A stretch of 64,000 nt of DNA. Source: Brugia malayi (taxonomy: Eukaryota; Nematoda; Chromadorea; Rhabditida; Onchocercidae). The notes below the pieces were generated by a model. That model searched no databases and was not told where the DNA came from. It was given only the letters and a program-made list of their open reading frames with translations. The stretch spans positions 11,947,721 through 12,011,720 of the forward strand of contig NW_025062479.1 of assembly GCF_000002995.4 (NCBI RefSeq). Direction: 5' to 3'. Positions 39,591-52,310 of this stretch are shown here, in pieces; the first letter of the stretch is position 1, and each line of letters begins with the position of its first letter. Made by a program: the position numbers and the translations under genes.

Positions 39591-41059
39591 TTCGTCTGAA
39601 GCTATTCAGCTGTAATTTATACAGATTTAAGTCATATGATAGAGGCAAAAATTATTACTTAATGAAAGGTGTAAAGTAGATACGGAACTTTCATCTCAAA
39701 TTGTCCGAACGGAATTTTCGTCTCAAATTGCCGGAAATCCTGTGGTGTTCATCCAGCGAGATCTTTCGAGACTCATGTTATTTTCAGCATACAATAAAGG
39801 CGGAAAAATGCTGAGTGATACATATAAGGGTAAGGTAATTATGGAATATTGTTGAAGACAGTGAAGTTACCTGCTGTTTTAGGAAGTGAAGTTAGAAATT
39901 GGTTAATTTCTAATAGACATAGACAATCTGTTTCCTAGATAAATAATAGATTATTACTGATGAATAGAAGAAATGTTCTTCAATGACTGTTTGATTTATT
40001 GTTGATGTAACAGTAATTTCAAGATGGAATTTTTGTTCGATGCTCTAATTGAAGAGTGTGAAAGTGGAGAATAGAGGATAATAATGATCTTTGCAAGCAG
40101 AGTCAAAATGATTCTACCGACTGTGCATTATTGATGTCAGTGAATAGCAATCTAACTTTTATATTATAATTTCTTGGTTCTAAATAATGGCTCAACATTG
40201 TGTTTACACTGATCGAACAATAACAGAAATATGATGCGTAGAGTTTGAACTATCTGGAATAATCTCTCCATTGATTATATTGTCAGTGGTTGAGTACCAC
40301 CTTTTGAACCTTTGTCACTCCTACAGCGAACAAATTGTCCAATCAAATTTTGTGGCAGAAAATTTAAGTTATAAATCATTGTTTAAAATATTAAATTTGC
40401 TCAAAATATCTATGGAAAAAATTTTGTCGACAACAAAATCTGGCTAGACAAAGAATTTATAAGTATCAACAATTAAGCATAAAAGCAAATGATTTAGACA
40501 TCCGATTTTCCTTTTTTTGAAAACTTAAAATTTGATAAGGATGTTGGATTAATAAAATTTCTTAGTATATTCCATTTTTATTCAGCTTGGCGAAAAGGAT
40601 GACTGTCATGCTGAAGTTTGTCACCTGGTTGAGACTGATGGGATGCATTATAGAAATAGCAGTGGGAGTTTATCGTCGAGTGGCACCGGTTCTGTTTAAT
40701 TGTATTAGAAAATGACTTAAAAGAGATGTAACAGCAAAATAACATTAAACTAATCGCTAAGTGGGCTTTAGTAGCCATAAAAGTTGATAGGTGCATTTAA
40801 ATGATGAAAGTTGAGTAGACATGCGTTATTTGGCACGAATTTGTAGAAGTGAAGGAAGGGACTTCAAAGCAGTTGAAAGACAGTGTCTAAGACGAATGGT
40901 GTAGAATTACCACTTTTCAGAGAAACGGAAGAAAAATCATAATGTGAAGACCGCTGAAAAATGATTTCAGGATGATAAAAGAAAAACGATAAAATGGGAG
41001 GTGTCATAATAACGACTGTTTTACTTGTATCGAGTAAAATAAAGGATCGGCTATTATAA

Positions 41060-41134
41060 TATACATATATATATAAACACATACACACATACATACATAC
41101 ACATATATACACACATATACATACATACACACAT
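41060..41134. repeat. CATA/CACA microsatellite
   Basis: Alternating CATA, CACA and TATA units with few interruptions, in intergenic DNA. Confidence 0.9.
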
Positions 41135-42137
41135 AAAGACTATGAAACAGGAATTGTGAGGATTGAATTTGGCTAGAATATGTTCCTCCTGATGCTCGAC
41201 ATTTTCTCTCATCTTTTCTCTCCACTTACTTTCTCGATCTCGTTTTCATTCTATTCATTTCACAGCGATCATCTCGGACGGAAAAATCACTGATCACTCG
41301 ATCACTGCTATAGCATTCCCTCTTGCTTCAGTCCTCAACATTTCCAGCAATGCATATACATTCACAGCAGTTTATATATCTTCGTGCTTTCAACTATAAT
41401 TAAAGTGTAAAAATTTTATTATGTATGTATGTGTATGTATGTATATTAATTTATGTACATTTTAGAGTGTACTGAAACATATATAAAATAAATACACGAT
41501 TATTAACTATCCGTGTTTTTGCTAAATTTAAACTGCATTGGGTCGCGATACATCCTGAAAATGATTAAAACCTGTTTCAAGTACCAAATAATCTAGTATG
41601 TATACTGCAAACTGTGCTATATAAAGAAATAAGAGAAATGTTTTTTGCTCCAAAAGGTGCTGAAGCATAATGCCAGAATTTTTGAACCTCGATTGTTTAT
41701 AATTTGAATGGCTTTTATTGAAAATGAAGGCATTTTAAACGTAGGCGTCAAATGCATTTCCTGAGCATTCCGCATTTCCAGAGAGACCTAGTTACACTTT
41801 TTTAAGCATTTAATTCAGCATTTTTTTGTTTATTTTTTTAATTATTCAAATTTGATTCAGTGTTGTAATTTGAAGACTTGGTCAACCAACTGGAAGCGGA
41901 TTCCCCTGAAAATAGCTGTCAAAGAGAAAAGTTCTAGAGCAATAAAATGAATTCTTCCTAAAAAACTCTTCATAATAATACAAGATTCATATAAAATATA
42001 AACATAGATGTTTGAGTGCGATGTTCTTTGTCGTTATGACATTATGAAGTAAACTTTAAAAACGATGAGAAATATAAGTGGTACAAATTACTACTAAGTT
42101 TCTGACTTTTGAAAAATAGAAATTAGAAATAAAGGTA

Positions 42138-42602
42138 AACTACAAAACTGTTTTAAGTGATCGCCGCCAAGTCTTTGCTTCTAAAATTTCCAGGACAAAC
42201 ATCCTAACCCACACAGTTTGTACCTTCGTCTTAAGACTAATTTCCCGGAAGTTCAGTAACAAGTCTGACAATTGATAAATCGATCTGCTTTAGTCCTTAT
42301 ATGAACCGAAACGTCAAACCGAATTAACGGTACTGCATAATGCATGAGCATATACATCTGTATACGTCCCGCTGCTTAATAGTTAGCGTTCCAAAAATGT
42401 CCCCATATCAATCCTCGTATTTATTTTTTGTCACGGTCCACTGTTATATCAGTGTATACACGCTGATAAATGAGTTATGACCTTATCCTTGAGTACAATA
42501 TCATACCTCATAACTACGAAAGTGTTCTAAGTGATCGGCATCAAGCTTTTGTTTCCAAACCACGACAAACACTCTGAACATAGTTTGTACTTCCATCTTT
42601 TG
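42138..42602. repeat. Diverged direct repeat of about 95 bases, two copies
   Basis: Copies at about 42138-42235 and 42512-42602 share AACTAC-AAA, TAAGTGATCG, CAAG, a CAAAC block and AGTTTGTAC-TTC in the same order and orientation, with scattered substitutions and small indels. This is an old duplication or two fragments of one dispersed element. Confidence 0.7.
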
Positions 42603-43262
42603 ATGAAAATTATTGTTTCTTATACATATATGAATTCACAAAAAAGTGTTTTGACAATTCAGTAAGTCCTGACAAAAATCATTTAAGAATACTCCAAATC
42701 TTATAAAGTTCGTTTACAAGTACGCAACTTGGAAGAATAGGAAAAAAATTAATCCTGAATGAAATGAAATTTGCGACACTATTGAAAACATCTCGGAAAA
42801 TAACAAATGACAGAATGTACAGATGACCTATTGTAGCATTTTTCTGCTATATGTCATGCTCAAAACATTTTCAGTGGTTTTGTAAAGTTCTCTTCAATAA
42901 GCACTTTTTCACTGATGTTTTTGGCATGAAAAAAAAGTTTTATGGGCGACTAAACATTTATTGTGCGTTTAACGCTGAGATCAAATATACTGTGATCTAT
43001 ATTAACAAGGGATTAAAAGCAGCTTCTTGACAAAACTAAGCAAGGCTTGACGAAATCTTTGAATGAAAAACGTGCGATTGATCACATGGCTATCATTGAC
43101 TACGATATATTTTTTACAAGTTACGAAATGAAACATTATTAACCAGCGTATGTTACATTAAATTCAGAAAGAGCCAAATGGGCCATAAATCATTTCACAA
43201 TAATGACAAAACTATCGTTGTTAGCATTATTGACTGTAGATAAGAGTAGTATGATGACAGAA

Positions 43263-43954
43263 TCAGTTAGGCGAAACACCATCACGCTGAATTTCACGGA
43301 ATTTCGTTTCTAAAACATGAAATCTCAAAATAGATCTAAGGTCAATTAACGTGGATGAAAGATCGAATACAAAAAGTCTACGCAAAAAGTGCCAGGTCAC
43401 TTACCCAGAGTGGTAACATAACGTTCCAAAACATTAGCAGCCTCTTCCAATTTTCTTGTATTTTCATCAATTTCATCGATCTGTTGCAAATATGGACGTA
43501 ACGACTCATCTGCAAAAAAATTTAATGTCTCTGTAAAGTCCTAGAAATAAAAAAAAAGAAATTTCTTCGATAACCTCAAACAACTACTGAGATACAACAA
43601 AGGATTACATCTAGAATTCAGTTGCACGAGCTTCTCTGCTACACCATTTGCCACCTGCTTCATGTCATCGTAACGCTGACTTGTAGCATTATTCATGTTC
43701 TTCAAAAGCTTATATTCCGCAATGGTATCTAAAACCCATAAAAAGTGTTAGTATAAGCTTATTTAAATTTATAGCTTCTGGACAATATATTCATCTCCGT
43801 AACTGATACCTTCGATTTGTCCTTGAAGATATGCTGCAACTTTATTATACATATTGTCCGCTAATTGTTGAATATGTGTTGTTACAGTCATCGAATCAGG
43901 AGTTGGGGAGATGTCTGCACTGGTTGAAACTCGTTCATTAATCATTTTTGCCAT
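43263..43954 (-). CDS. blos-2: BLOC-1 complex subunit 2
   Basis: Subunit 2 of BLOC-1, a coiled-coil complex that helps sort cargo to lysosome-related organelles, which in nematodes are gut granules. It is also shared with the lysosome-positioning complex BORC in animals. Four exons (43954-43810, 43728-43609, 43509-43405, 43309-43263), each in phase 1, give 138 residues against 142 in human BLOC1S2. Conserved landmarks are [16 protein letters not shown] (human DYKLLENMNKLTSLKY), [10 protein letters not shown] (human GLQPYLDQIN) and a final LETKFREIQ matching LEAKYKKLE. A TTGTAG acceptor five bases before the ATG suggests spliced-leader addition. The whole protein is predicted helical or coiled coil. 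Identification is strong. Confidence 0.9.
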
Positions 43955-45064
43955 ATCTTCTACAATTCAGTAATCAGAAATCTCAAACTTGCTTATTCAA
44001 ATTCATCCAACGAGTAGTACGGTTAGTCACTGGGAGGAAATCTATAATAACTTAAAGCATCTTTCCACAACCGAAACAGATTCCATCTCGAGAACCAATC
44101 CCAATGACAGTAAACGAAACCACTGTTGAAAGGAGCCTTTCCAGGTTCCTTTAAAACAACACTGACCGAATTTCTCGAATCATTTTGAAGCAAAAATAAC
44201 AACTAGTAAATCATGATTCCGAAAGTTAAAGCTAAGTTTCTTTTTCTTTGCATTCCGAGCTAATGTATATCATTGTATTCATCTAAGAATAATATAAAAT
44301 GTTATAAATGAGGGGAAAACGATTCAACCACAAGACAGTACTGATTAAATTCCGTCATTTTTATGCGACTATTACTGTCAAAGGTAACACTAAAATGATC
44401 ACCACAAGAAGTTTATAAATCAAACTTAAAAATACAAAAGAACATGGATTGAAATAACCAGGGAGATGGAAAGGATAAAAAATAAAAATAATGGTTAAAA
44501 TATTACATTCATAATGCAAATAAATCCGCTGCCCGAACAGTAGCTGATATAATGCCTTCATCATCAGGCAGCATTGACTATTCAATTATTTATGGTACAA
44601 ATCAAATTACAATATAATAAATGTAATAAAAATTAGTACGGAACCAGTGACTAAAGTGAACAAAGTGATACTGCATGATTACGCAGATTTTATACAACAG
44701 AAGCACAGAACAAACAGGAAAAGAAAACATGTCATTGAAACCTAACAGAACATCACAGATTAACAATTTCTAGAAAAGTATGAACTTTATGTTACAATAA
44801 CCTAGATTAATCACATTGAATAACAACTCCAGCTTCAAAACAAACAACGCATAGAATGCCGAAAAAAAAAAGAAAATCAAACACAGAGAAAAAATGAAAC
44901 CAATTTTTGGCAAGTATGCCCGTATCATTTCATACTTTTATGGAAATCTGTAGGTATTTCCAAGAAATCAGTGATATGTTTCATGAATAGCGCTGTAAAA
45001 CAAAAACAGTGTAAAATGACATTTCCATATTTGTTCTGACAAAGCTTATTTATTTATTTTTTAT
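43955..45064. other. Gap between two minus-strand genes
   Basis: About 1.1 kb of AT-rich DNA with no coding signal. It should hold the 3' UTR of the gene ending at 45065 and the 5' region of blos-2. Confidence 0.6.
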
Positions 45065-46075
45065 TTAGAAATCATGTAACGGAAGATTAGGAAGCCGTAA
45101 TTTGATTGGATTTCTTCTTAGTGTATCCTGACGACTATTTATCACGGCGGTAACTTGACATCCTGAAAATGAATTCCAAATGCATTTTCTTCCTTTCAGT
45201 CGTACATTATTATCGAAGATTTCTACTATAAGAGCTAATACCCTTGAAATAAATTTGACAATTTTAAAATTTTCGAAGCTTCCCACTCCTTCTCATAAAC
45301 GTGCAGAATAAGATTAATTACCTGAAACTGCCTCTGAATAACTGCGGTTCTTATGTTCCACGAAACTTTCCTTTCCACCAGGTTGAAATTGATTGGTAGT
45401 CAAAATCCATCGCAAGTTTTTCTTCGGAATTTCTTCATGTTCAGGTTTTTTCGAAAACTGAACACTTCCATTAAGTACTTTCACCTTAGCATACTTTTCT
45501 TCAGTAAGAGCCTTCACTTCATCAGCCTTTGGGAGTGCAGCACTAGCAATGGGAGGAAGTATTGCAGGATTTTTTGGAACGATATCTGACTTGGCCTTAT
45601 TACACTCCATTTTATGAACCGAATTCTCAAAATTTACTTTTCTTTTTTTTGCAACGTTGTCCAATAACTGGGTCTTGATTTGATACGACCGTTTGATAAC
45701 GACACCACTGATTCCACTAGATCTTTTCAATAGATCATCCTTTCTATAGGAATTAGGATAAGGCACATACGTCTTCCTTGAATAAAGTAATGATGGTCCA
45801 ACCCTGGTCTGCAGAGAACTTCGACGACTTCGTGAAGACATAAAAAGTGAAATACGCTCCACACGATCCCGTCGTCCTGATAAATCATGGTGTTTCACTA
45901 GCTCTTGACGACAGTATCGCGAATATTCATTGTCCACCACATGATGACTTGCTTCACGATGTGCATGCACTACTGATCGGCGTTCTCTACTTGATGCGAA
46001 TGGAGAAAATTTTCTTAATGGTCGTTTCGAGTCTGAAATACCACTCATGTTGCGTAAAGACAGTCTCGCCATCAT
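45065..46075 (-). CDS. Unrecognised basic protein, about 283 residues
   Basis: Two exons, 46075-45322 and 45162-45065, join in phase 1 with a consensus GTAATT donor and TTTCAG acceptor. The stop is at 45065. The product is strongly basic in its first half: Arg/Ser-rich runs such as SSRERRS and SSRSRRSSLQTR, then VAKKRKVNFE, a good nuclear localisation candidate. The second half is Lys/Glu/Pro-rich. No catalytic or folded domain is recognised. The start is uncertain: two tandem ATGs follow a long T-rich stretch, and an upstream exon cannot be ruled out. A nuclear or RNA-associated role is only inferred from composition. Confidence 0.65.
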
Positions 46076-47209
46076 GAGACATGCAATAAAAAAAAAAAAA
46101 TAACAACTTTTAAAACTGAAACTTTTAGGATTAAAGAATTAACGCACCGCAAAACAAACCTATTACGACAATGAACATTCAATTACAAAATAACCGAATG
46201 AAGTTCGTATGAACAGATATACTTACTGAACATTTAGAATTTTATTGTGAATGATAATAAACCGGCTTATGCGACACTCCTAACTCATCTCATGAATATA
46301 TCCACCCAGCCCCATGAATGGTTCAGATCTAAAAAACGACTTAAATTTCAAAATCGTTTCCTTCTTTCTTGCCATCTAAAAAAGATTTCTGTCGTCTTTT
46401 AGGTTTTTTTCTCTGAAACTATCGGCCAAGACTTGACGAACATTCAGTAACAGGAGAGTTTGTTGGCACCTTGACAATGCCATTTTCGTTGGTTTGCAGT
46501 ATTTTCAAGAGATCGGTAAACTGTATTGTCCTCATTCATACTTCGAAATCACCAGTGTTTTTCGAATTTAATCGAGTACCGCTTTGATATAAAAAATTAG
46601 AGCGATTTGGAACACTCCGTCATCCACATTTGAGACAGTATGGAAATGAAATTTCAACTGCATCGTGATATTCATGGCATTTCTTTTCACAAAGATTGAA
46701 AGGGAATGGACTACAAACATTCCCATTTCCAATTTTTCTATTTCATAAATTCTTCATTCATTACTCATCCATTCTTTCTTGAACTCATCCCAGAATGGAA
46801 ATCAAGACACTCTTTGGTGTTATGTTTTGACAGACTCGAATCTTTTATAGACCAATCTATTTCTCGAAAAATAAAAACTTTCCGTTAATATGATTCCATA
46901 TACCGCTGATTTTTGCACTCACAACGCGTCTTCTGCGTAACAACAATAATAACATCTTCCATCCATCAAGAAGATCTTCTAAACCAACAAAAGTTCATCC
47001 TTTGCTATTTGTACTCTGTGCATTCTTCCTTAGTTTCACAATCCAGTATTGTGTTAAGAAGAAAAGCTTCCATATGTTCCTTGAATTAATAATCCTTTAA
47101 CCTTTATCAATCTTTGTCTTTTTCCATATCCATCTGTTGATGCATATTCCTTGATTTTTTCATCCAGTATTGCTTAAAAGATTATCAGCAAAAACTAGAA
47201 TAGTAATTT
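46076..47209. other. Gap between two minus-strand genes
   Basis: AT-rich DNA with only short open frames. Nothing in it can be assigned. Confidence 0.5.
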
Positions 47210-48598
47210 TCATATGCTTAAAACTATACGAATCAATTTTTCCTCATTTTCAGTTTCGTCTGCCTGAGCTTTTAAAAACAATCCCACAATTTTACTTGGG
47301 AGTCGATTGTGGAATAGCATTTTTCGTACTTTCAAAACAACCGAAGAAAACTGAGTAGAATCATGTCGCTGAAATAAACTACGGAGCACATATAATAGTG
47401 CAACATTTTTCCAATGTGCTGGCGAAAATAATACAGATGACGAATAATTGTAGAATAGATTTCCAAAGATGCAGCGACCATATACCATCAAGCTTATCTG
47501 GAGTCTTGCTGTGATGAGATGATCCATTGCTGTTACAATATGGTTGCGTATCCCATCTGTTGGTCCTCTTTTCCATTTCCACTGCATTCCATTCCTTCCA
47601 CTGATCCTGTTGTGAGTCATCTTTTGCCTCAGTTACGTCTGCGTCCAAGCTTGCTGCTAATCGTACGGCTTCCTCATCAACATCGCCGGAAAGATAAGGC
47701 CAATCTTCATCATCACCATATATTTGTAGAGCCATTGATGATGTTAAGCTTACATGATTAACATCGACCCTATAAATTAACCTTTTATTTTCTTTCCTAT
47801 AATGATTACATAATAAACATCAGCATGTGACACTGAAAATTAACTAGTTCGAGAAAATTCCAGAAAAAAGTAAGCAATGCGGTAGCATTGTAGCATAATA
47901 CCAATATCTAATCCAGTTAATTTAAATTCAATTAGACATTCGTCACCTATTCTCTCCCTTTCCTGGTGACTGGTTTCCTGACTCTGAGAAATCAGTGTCA
48001 TCTCCTTCGCCTGAAAATCAAATTTTGTTTTTAGCAGTATTGGAAAAGACTAAAGAAATATACAAAAGTCGGTTCAGACTACAACACAAGAAACATAAAC
48101 AGATACTAGAAATATTCTTACAGCTATCAACTTCTAAAAAATTTCTGTCGATAGTAAGTTCATCCGTATTTCCCATTCTCCTAGATTTTGCATCTCCATA
48201 AAAATCGTTCCGTGTCACATCAGACGTTTTCTCATGAAAACAATATCTAGGAGACATTTGTCTGACACCAGAAAAGCGACATCGTGGAATATTATCATGC
48301 TTCTTGCGGTGATTTGCACATGATTCTGATTGCATCCCAGAGTGATGAGTTTTTTGGTTGATCTCTAGTAAATTTTCGCTCTAAAATACAAATAGTCAAA
48401 GGATTATTTTTCATCACTGAAGAAAAAATAGGAAGATAAAGCTAATGGTTAAAAGCTTCAGTATAACATCAGTCAATTAATACAATACAGATTATAAGCT
48501 AACATATTGCAACTCGAATAAAAAAAGGACCACACCGTGCTAGATTCCAGCGATTCTCCTTCTTCATCAAGACAAATTAAATCATCAAAGAGCTCTTC
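47210..48598 (-). CDS. Unrecognised acidic protein, 5' end not resolved
   Basis: Exons 48598-48536, 48380-48122, 48010-47947 and 47769-47486 join in phases 0, 1, 2 and encode about 223 residues. A possible last exon, 47268-47210, fits in phase and ends at a stop, but its acceptor is weak (TTAAAAG). The protein is acidic at both ends: EELFDDLICLDEEGESLES in the first exon and YGDDEDWPYLSGDVDEEA in the fourth, with a basic His/Arg/Lys-rich middle. I do not recognise a family. Upstream sequence at 48.73-48.79 kb looks exonic (frame ending STLEW before a GTACTT donor), but joining it to the sequence after the TTCTAG acceptor at about 48.64 kb would create a stop at the junction. The start therefore stays open. 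Confidence 0.55.
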
Positions 48599-50493
48599 CT
48601 GTAAATACGCATGCGGTACACATAACAAACAAAATCTAGAAGGGATGAATAACAAATATTAATTGGTGATAGATGCTGCAAAAGTGTACTACTATCTTGC
48701 AAATCATTAATTTAGGAAATAAATAAAAAGTACCATTCTAAAGTTGAAGGAACTTCGTCCCAGTTATTAGACGACTTCCGGACACAGCTTACAGGACCGT
48801 ATCACTGTAACAAATCATAATCCAAGCAAAAACAATCCAAACACGAGCCTTCACGGCAAGCATGAAGAAATTTGGCAGCATTACCATTCAAATATCTTTT
48901 TAAGGTAGCATCAATCATTCATAAACTATCACTTGTCTACATAACTACAGTACATATAAACACATATTTCAAAATCAGGATCGGATAAATGCAAAAACCC
49001 TTACTCCTTCCACAAATTAAACACTAAGACGGAGTTTTGCGAAATGATAAAGATTTGATAAAGATTGATAAAGATTATCATGCGAAATGATAAGAAGGAT
49101 AGATATGACCGCGAATAGAAGTTTAGAAATTGTTTCACGGAACGGCATGCAGTCATCCATAACATACAAACTTGTATAAATATAAGTATAAAATGAAAGC
49201 ATTATTAATCAAATAAGCATTAGTTGAAGGATAATATAAAACTTGAACACATAAGAAAGTACATTGATTGGATTGCTGCCTGGAAAAATTTGTCTATTTC
49301 CTATTCTTCTGAAACAACAAAATCATCATATATGAAACTTCAGCAGAAGATGAGTCCAAAATTTCTCAGAAGAGTTCCAAGATAATTTATCTAAGTGTTG
49401 GCAAAGTTAGATGTACTAAGTTTACAATGACTTCGATTTTGTAAGTTTCATTCTGCTCCTTCCAACTATCCAATCCTTACAGTTTGCTTATAAATAATTA
49501 CAGAAAAGAAAAACTGCATTCCCTGCAAACCAACCCATCCGAAACTTTGTCCATAAATGGAGGGCAAAAACTGCGTACCATAGACAACGGAGACACATGT
49601 AAACAGCGGAAAACACCAATGCCAAAACTGTTTCTATTTAAATCTACCATGCTTAAATGCCCATACATGTGTTTTACACCTATCTTGTGCAAACCGTATC
49701 TCATACGGCAGCCTACGGACTTACGGACTGAGGAAATTTTTTTGTTTTCCGACAACACCCACACATGGCAAAAGCAAAGTTCAATCAACAATTCCTTGTT
49801 TTTTCACACGCTCCGCGATATCTAAGACCAAACCAAAGTATTGTGGACTGCATACTGCTAAAACAAAAATTCATCCTGTGGAGTGCATAAGGATCAGAGC
49901 AATTAAGGAAAAAATAGCAAAGTCCAGGTAAACATCTGATGGAAATTCCTGTTGGGTATCGTCAATAACTTACGTCAGGGTTGAAAAAAATTTATTTAAC
50001 AAATAAAACATAGAATGTTACCACAATGGTATTGCCGATATAGGACAGAAATCATCCTGCTAAAAATATATTCGCTACATAACCATTTATAGATAGAAGC
50101 ATGACGAAGAACCACAAGAACAACAAGAATGTTTAAAGACCTAATTAGTACTTTTTTATGAATCATTGTTGAAAAAATGCTAGAACATTTCAATACGACT
50201 ATGACAAAAACCGGTAAATTTTGTTGGGTGGGTAGTGCACAACAAAAAAGATTGTCAGACAACAAACCGCCGATTTGAAAAGAAATAGCATAGAGGTCGG
50301 TATCTGCATAATTATCATAAGCGCAGTTATACAATATAAGTATATTACTAAAACACTTAGAAATTTGAAGCCAAAATTTCAATCAGTTCCGTTGACCGAG
50401 TTTTCACCAACACTTACATATTAAAAGACAAAGATCGTTATCCGGTAGATGCCGAGATCATAAATCCACATTGCATTTTTCAGCAGCTTTTTT
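48599..50493. other. Gap holding possible 5' exons of the acidic protein gene
   Basis: The first 200 bases may contain 5' exons of the neighbouring minus-strand gene. A tandem GATAAAGATT repeat sits at about 49045-49080. At 49.48-49.83 kb both strands are open for about 100 codons; neither translation is recognisable. The rest shows nothing. Confidence 0.45.
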
Positions 50494-51283
50494 CTACATA
50501 TGTAACCACACTGGACCCAGTGGTGGTGCCTTCATCTTACTGAAATCTAAACGCTTATCGAGATCCTCATCCAGTTCACCAATCACTGCTCTGAAAAAAA
50601 AAAATCACAGATAGTAATGAACACGAATTACATCAATATGATCTGATTCCAGGATCGAGTTCCACACTTCGAAATTTTGAGTTGATCCAGTTTCCATCAT
50701 CATTTCCGGAATAACTACATTCCCTTATGCAAACGCTAAGACGATTTATTTGGAGTATCAACAAATCATTATGTTTCCAATCACTATATAATCAGCAGGT
50801 CAAAAAGTGACACATCCAACATGCTAACCAAGTACGCTCTTCGGATCACCTTTCGAAAAAATGAGACTCAGAGGGGTGCTCCGTTTTCACAATGTCAAAA
50901 AGCAAAAGTGGTGGTCGATGTCGTAATCGAGGGACATCAAACGAGAGAGCAAAACACAAATAAAGCTTCCCCGAAAACTGACAACTTGATCGTACATAAA
51001 CTTTATTATTACGATGACATGGAAATATGACTACTACCTACACAAGTAACTTTTTCTTTCCACAAGTAGTAATTACAACTAACACATTATCGCCTCTGAC
51101 AATATATAAACCAAGCGGAATTTGTTCAACGCCCGAGTCTTCACTAAAAACACGTTCATGTGAATCTTCCAGTACCAGGTTGATCGTCTGGTCGAAGCCT
51201 TTCATCAAGCCGACTATATTTCGGCCATCACCAGTAATCACCGAAATTACTTTGTTGATGAACGAATCCAATGTTTGTGTCAT
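50494..51283 (-). CDS. lsm-8: U6 snRNA-associated Sm-like protein LSm8
   Basis: LSm8 is the subunit that defines the nuclear LSm2-8 ring, which binds the U-rich 3' end of U6 snRNA for splicing and nuclear RNA decay. Exons 51283-51084 and 50590-50494 give 98 residues; human LSM8 has 96. Sm1 is seen as VISVITGDGRNIVGLMKGFD, with QTINLVLEDSHERVF following, and Sm2 as LGLYIVRGDNVAVIGELDED; each is near-identical to the human protein. The intron donor is GTTAGT inside the Val codon of GDNV, chosen because it is the only donor that keeps the DNVAVIGE motif in frame. A TTTTAG acceptor one base before ATG suggests trans-splicing. Identification is firm. Confidence 0.95.
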
Positions 51284-52173
51284 ACTAAAATCTGACCAAA
51301 GAGGCAGAACCAAATGAACTGCGAAATGGAACAACAGCGAAGAAGTGAGGAACACTAACCTAATTACAATATAGTTTTAGCTCAGTAAACCGATAAACAA
51401 TTTAACTGCAATTTCTCAAAACCTTTTAGATGGTATGACTTCCGTTCAAAAGCTAATATGCCTTCGACACAAGAGAAAATTAAATATTTCAAACAGGCAT
51501 TTAAGAACTAGCATTGGAAATGATTTCCCCACATTGATAAAACGGAGATCATCCTCAAAACATCAAAGCAAATTTTCACACTTCAACACATCCCAACTTC
51601 AAGTGACGGGCGAGCCGACTTCCCCACTGATAAAAAAACTGCAATATCCACAATCCTGTAGTACACGAAAGACTGAAATAATCAATAAGAATCATAAATG
51701 CTAAGAAATATGAGTACAGGTGAGTCAGAGCTTCTCAACCAGAATTCCGACCATAAATTGCACATATGAGCGTCTCTCATCCCTTTCACTTCAAGATAGC
51801 TTTACCACAACCATTTTCTTGAAATGTTTACAGAAAATTACTGAGCAGTCCATCTGGAGCCGCAAGCCGAACCAAGAGTGATAGTCACTGCCCGAAGACA
51901 TTGCTGTGAGGATTAATAACCTCTGTTAAGAGTAAACAATAAAAGGACTAAATATAACTCTACAACTTTCAATTTATCCAACATCAATTTGCTCCACAAC
52001 TGACAACGTTAGTAACCATGTTTCACACTATCGACTTTAGGAACAATGAAAGTGTCTCAAAATGAAGCGTTAACGCAAGCAACCAAAATGAATTTATAGA
52101 GATAAGTGGAAATATATCCTGGTACAATATAATCTCATTTAAAAAATTACTCAAAAGAATATGCCTCAACAAT

Positions 52174-52310
52174 CCACACACACACACATACATACATACA
52201 TGCACATACACACATACACACATACACACACACACACACACAAGGATTCAGACAGACAAACATGTACCCACACACATCCACAAACACACACACAGCACAC
52301 GTACATCTTA
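52174..52310. repeat. CA/CATA microsatellite
   Basis: Two CA-rich blocks with CATA units, separated by a short unique stretch. On the minus strand it produces Cys/Val/Met-rich spurious open frames. Confidence 0.9.

Larger units (their letters stand above)
39591..43262. other. Intergenic region with diverged repeats
   Basis: No supported gene. A 72-codon minus-strand frame (40578-40796) opens with a hydrophobic stretch that could be a signal peptide, but it has no family match that I know. The region includes a CATA-type microsatellite and a diverged direct repeat near 42.1-42.6 kb. Confidence 0.55.
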
